A stretch of DNA of 64,000 bases from Archilochus colubris (taxonomy: Eukaryota; Chordata; Aves; Apodiformes; Trochilidae): the NCBI GenBank assembly GCA_023079485.1, contig CM041091.1:34777093-34841092 (forward strand), given 5' to 3'. The position numbers were made by a program, and so were the translations under genes. The notes under the pieces are model-generated. The model was not told the DNA's origin. It ran no database searches and saw only the letters and a program-made list of their open reading frames with translations. Each line of letters opens with the position of its first letter. Position 1 is the first letter of the stretch. Shown here in pieces: positions 63,040 to 64,000 of the stretch.

Positions 63040-63262
63040 ATAACTGTACTTACTAATGTACTGCTAAAACTGCTATTAATTGTACTGCCAACAGTGCTAC
63101 TAACAGTGCTACTATCCATACTACTAACACTACTACTAACCACACAACTAACAGTGCTAATAACTGTACTACTAACCATGCTACTAACCACACAACTAAC
63201 AGTGCTACTAACCATACTAACAGTACTACTAACCACACAACTACCCCTGTACTACTACCCCT
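63040..63262. repeat. Degenerate intronic minisatellite (TACTAAC-rich)
   Basis: The array is built from variants of ACTACTAACCACACAACT and ACTAACAGTGCT on the plus strand, with units of roughly 9-27 bp in higher-order combinations. TACTAAC itself appears eight times. The unit is antisense to TCERG1L. Both strands are open in some frames only because the repeat lacks stops there; the Thr/Leu-rich and Ser/Val-rich ORFs are artefacts. Confidence 0.85.
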
Positions 63263-64000
63263 TGAGCACACAGCCCCTGATGGGTGACCACCCTGGTTTC
63301 ATCTTTCCTAAAAGGAGCCACAAATGAATTACAGCTGCAGGTGATGGGCACAGGGCTGCTGCCCCCCAGGGGCTCTCCTGGGACCTCAGCCTCGGGTCCA
63401 GCCCTTCCCAGCACCAGGGTGGTGCCTGCTGAGGGAGGTGATGCTGATTCTCTGCCCTCACATCACTCAACGTGAGTTTTCCCTCGCAGGCTGAACACAG
63501 CCCTGCTGGGACCTGCATCAAGCTGCTACTTTAGCCATGAATATTCAATCTATATGAATATTTATTTAAAAAAAAAAATCAAAACAAAACCTCTTTGTAA
63601 TTACCACTTCCCTGGAGGCTGATGTGCTGTTTGTTCCTCTGTGTCTAGACAGGTATGTATTACCTGCACAGTTTAGTGGAGAAAACTGTAATTTCTTAGT
63701 TCCAACAATTTAACCAGTCTTAAAATGTGTACATCTCTTTATTTTCATATAAAATATAAATGAGCAAGTGCCAACCTAAGCACTGCATTCACCACTATGC
63801 AGCTTTGGATCCATTGCTTAAAAATCAATGTGGAAAAATAAATTATAGCATTACATGCTTTGTTTTAATTTAGTGATGTGGCAGCAATACTAACTTTGTT
63901 AAATTATATTTCTTTTCTACCAAAGCCCAAACCTAGACACATTCTTTTCACTAGTTACACCTCTGTGCCTGATATAAATGAGATTTACCATCCAGGTACT

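Larger units (their letters stand above)
62691..64000 (-). other. TCERG1L: TCERG1L last intron (partial)
   Basis: The sequence between the terminal exon and the window edge shows no second exon: no open segment with FF or WW-like protein character bounded by splice sites was found. It contains the degenerate minisatellite at 63040-63262, a short A-run near 63568, and AT-rich unique sequence after 63700. The upstream exon must lie beyond position 64000. Confidence 0.7.

Noticed and set aside
63015..63327. Thr/Leu-rich and Ser/Val-rich repeat ORFs
   Set aside because: Produced by the intronic minisatellite, which happens to lack stop codons in these frames.

Overview
The window looks like nuclear DNA of a bird. 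The recognisable interspersed repeats are mostly CR1 LINE 3' ends (the dominant avian retroposon), repeat density is low, CpG is scarce, and there is one compact endogenous LTR element. The one coding piece I can support is the last coding exon of TCERG1L (transcription elongation regulator 1-like, an FF-domain protein) on the minus strand at 62534-62690. Its 3'UTR runs left to about 61.7 kb and its last intron runs right to the end of the window. In mammals TCERG1L is followed by a large gene-poor interval towards GLRX3, so positions 1-61700 are most simply read as the matching avian intergenic desert. That synteny is inference; GLRX3 is not in view.

Layout: 1-36.3 kb is non-coding. It alternates AT-rich unique sequence and GC-richer sequence that carries many chance ORFs. 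It holds CR1 fragments (about 7.1, 8.2, 8.6, 14.1 and 28.7-29.2 kb), a (CATCC)n array at 5.5 kb, and two long polypyrimidine arrays at 9.0-9.3 and 19.0-19.3 kb. A complete small LTR retroelement lies at 36315-37616 in minus orientation. It has a perfect 6-bp target duplication, a polypurine tract and a candidate primer-binding site, but no coding capacity. Between 37.6 and 61.7 kb the sequence is again non-coding, with CR1 fragments (39.4, 49.9, 52.6 and 55.7-55.9 kb), a 20-bp G-rich minisatellite (47.4-47.6 kb) and a (GGGGAGA)n array (56.3 kb). From 61.7 to 64 kb is TCERG1L: 3' end, terminal exon, and an intron with a degenerate minisatellite.

No operon-like or multigene system is present. 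The most notable items are the LTR element, whose two LTRs agree at both ends but not in the middle despite an intact target duplication; three separate G-quadruplex-capable arrays; and several AT-rich, repeat-free islands with retained CpGs or RFX, POU or homeodomain-like motifs that could be conserved enhancers. All functional claims for the non-coding islands are inference from one sequence and need alignment to other birds.
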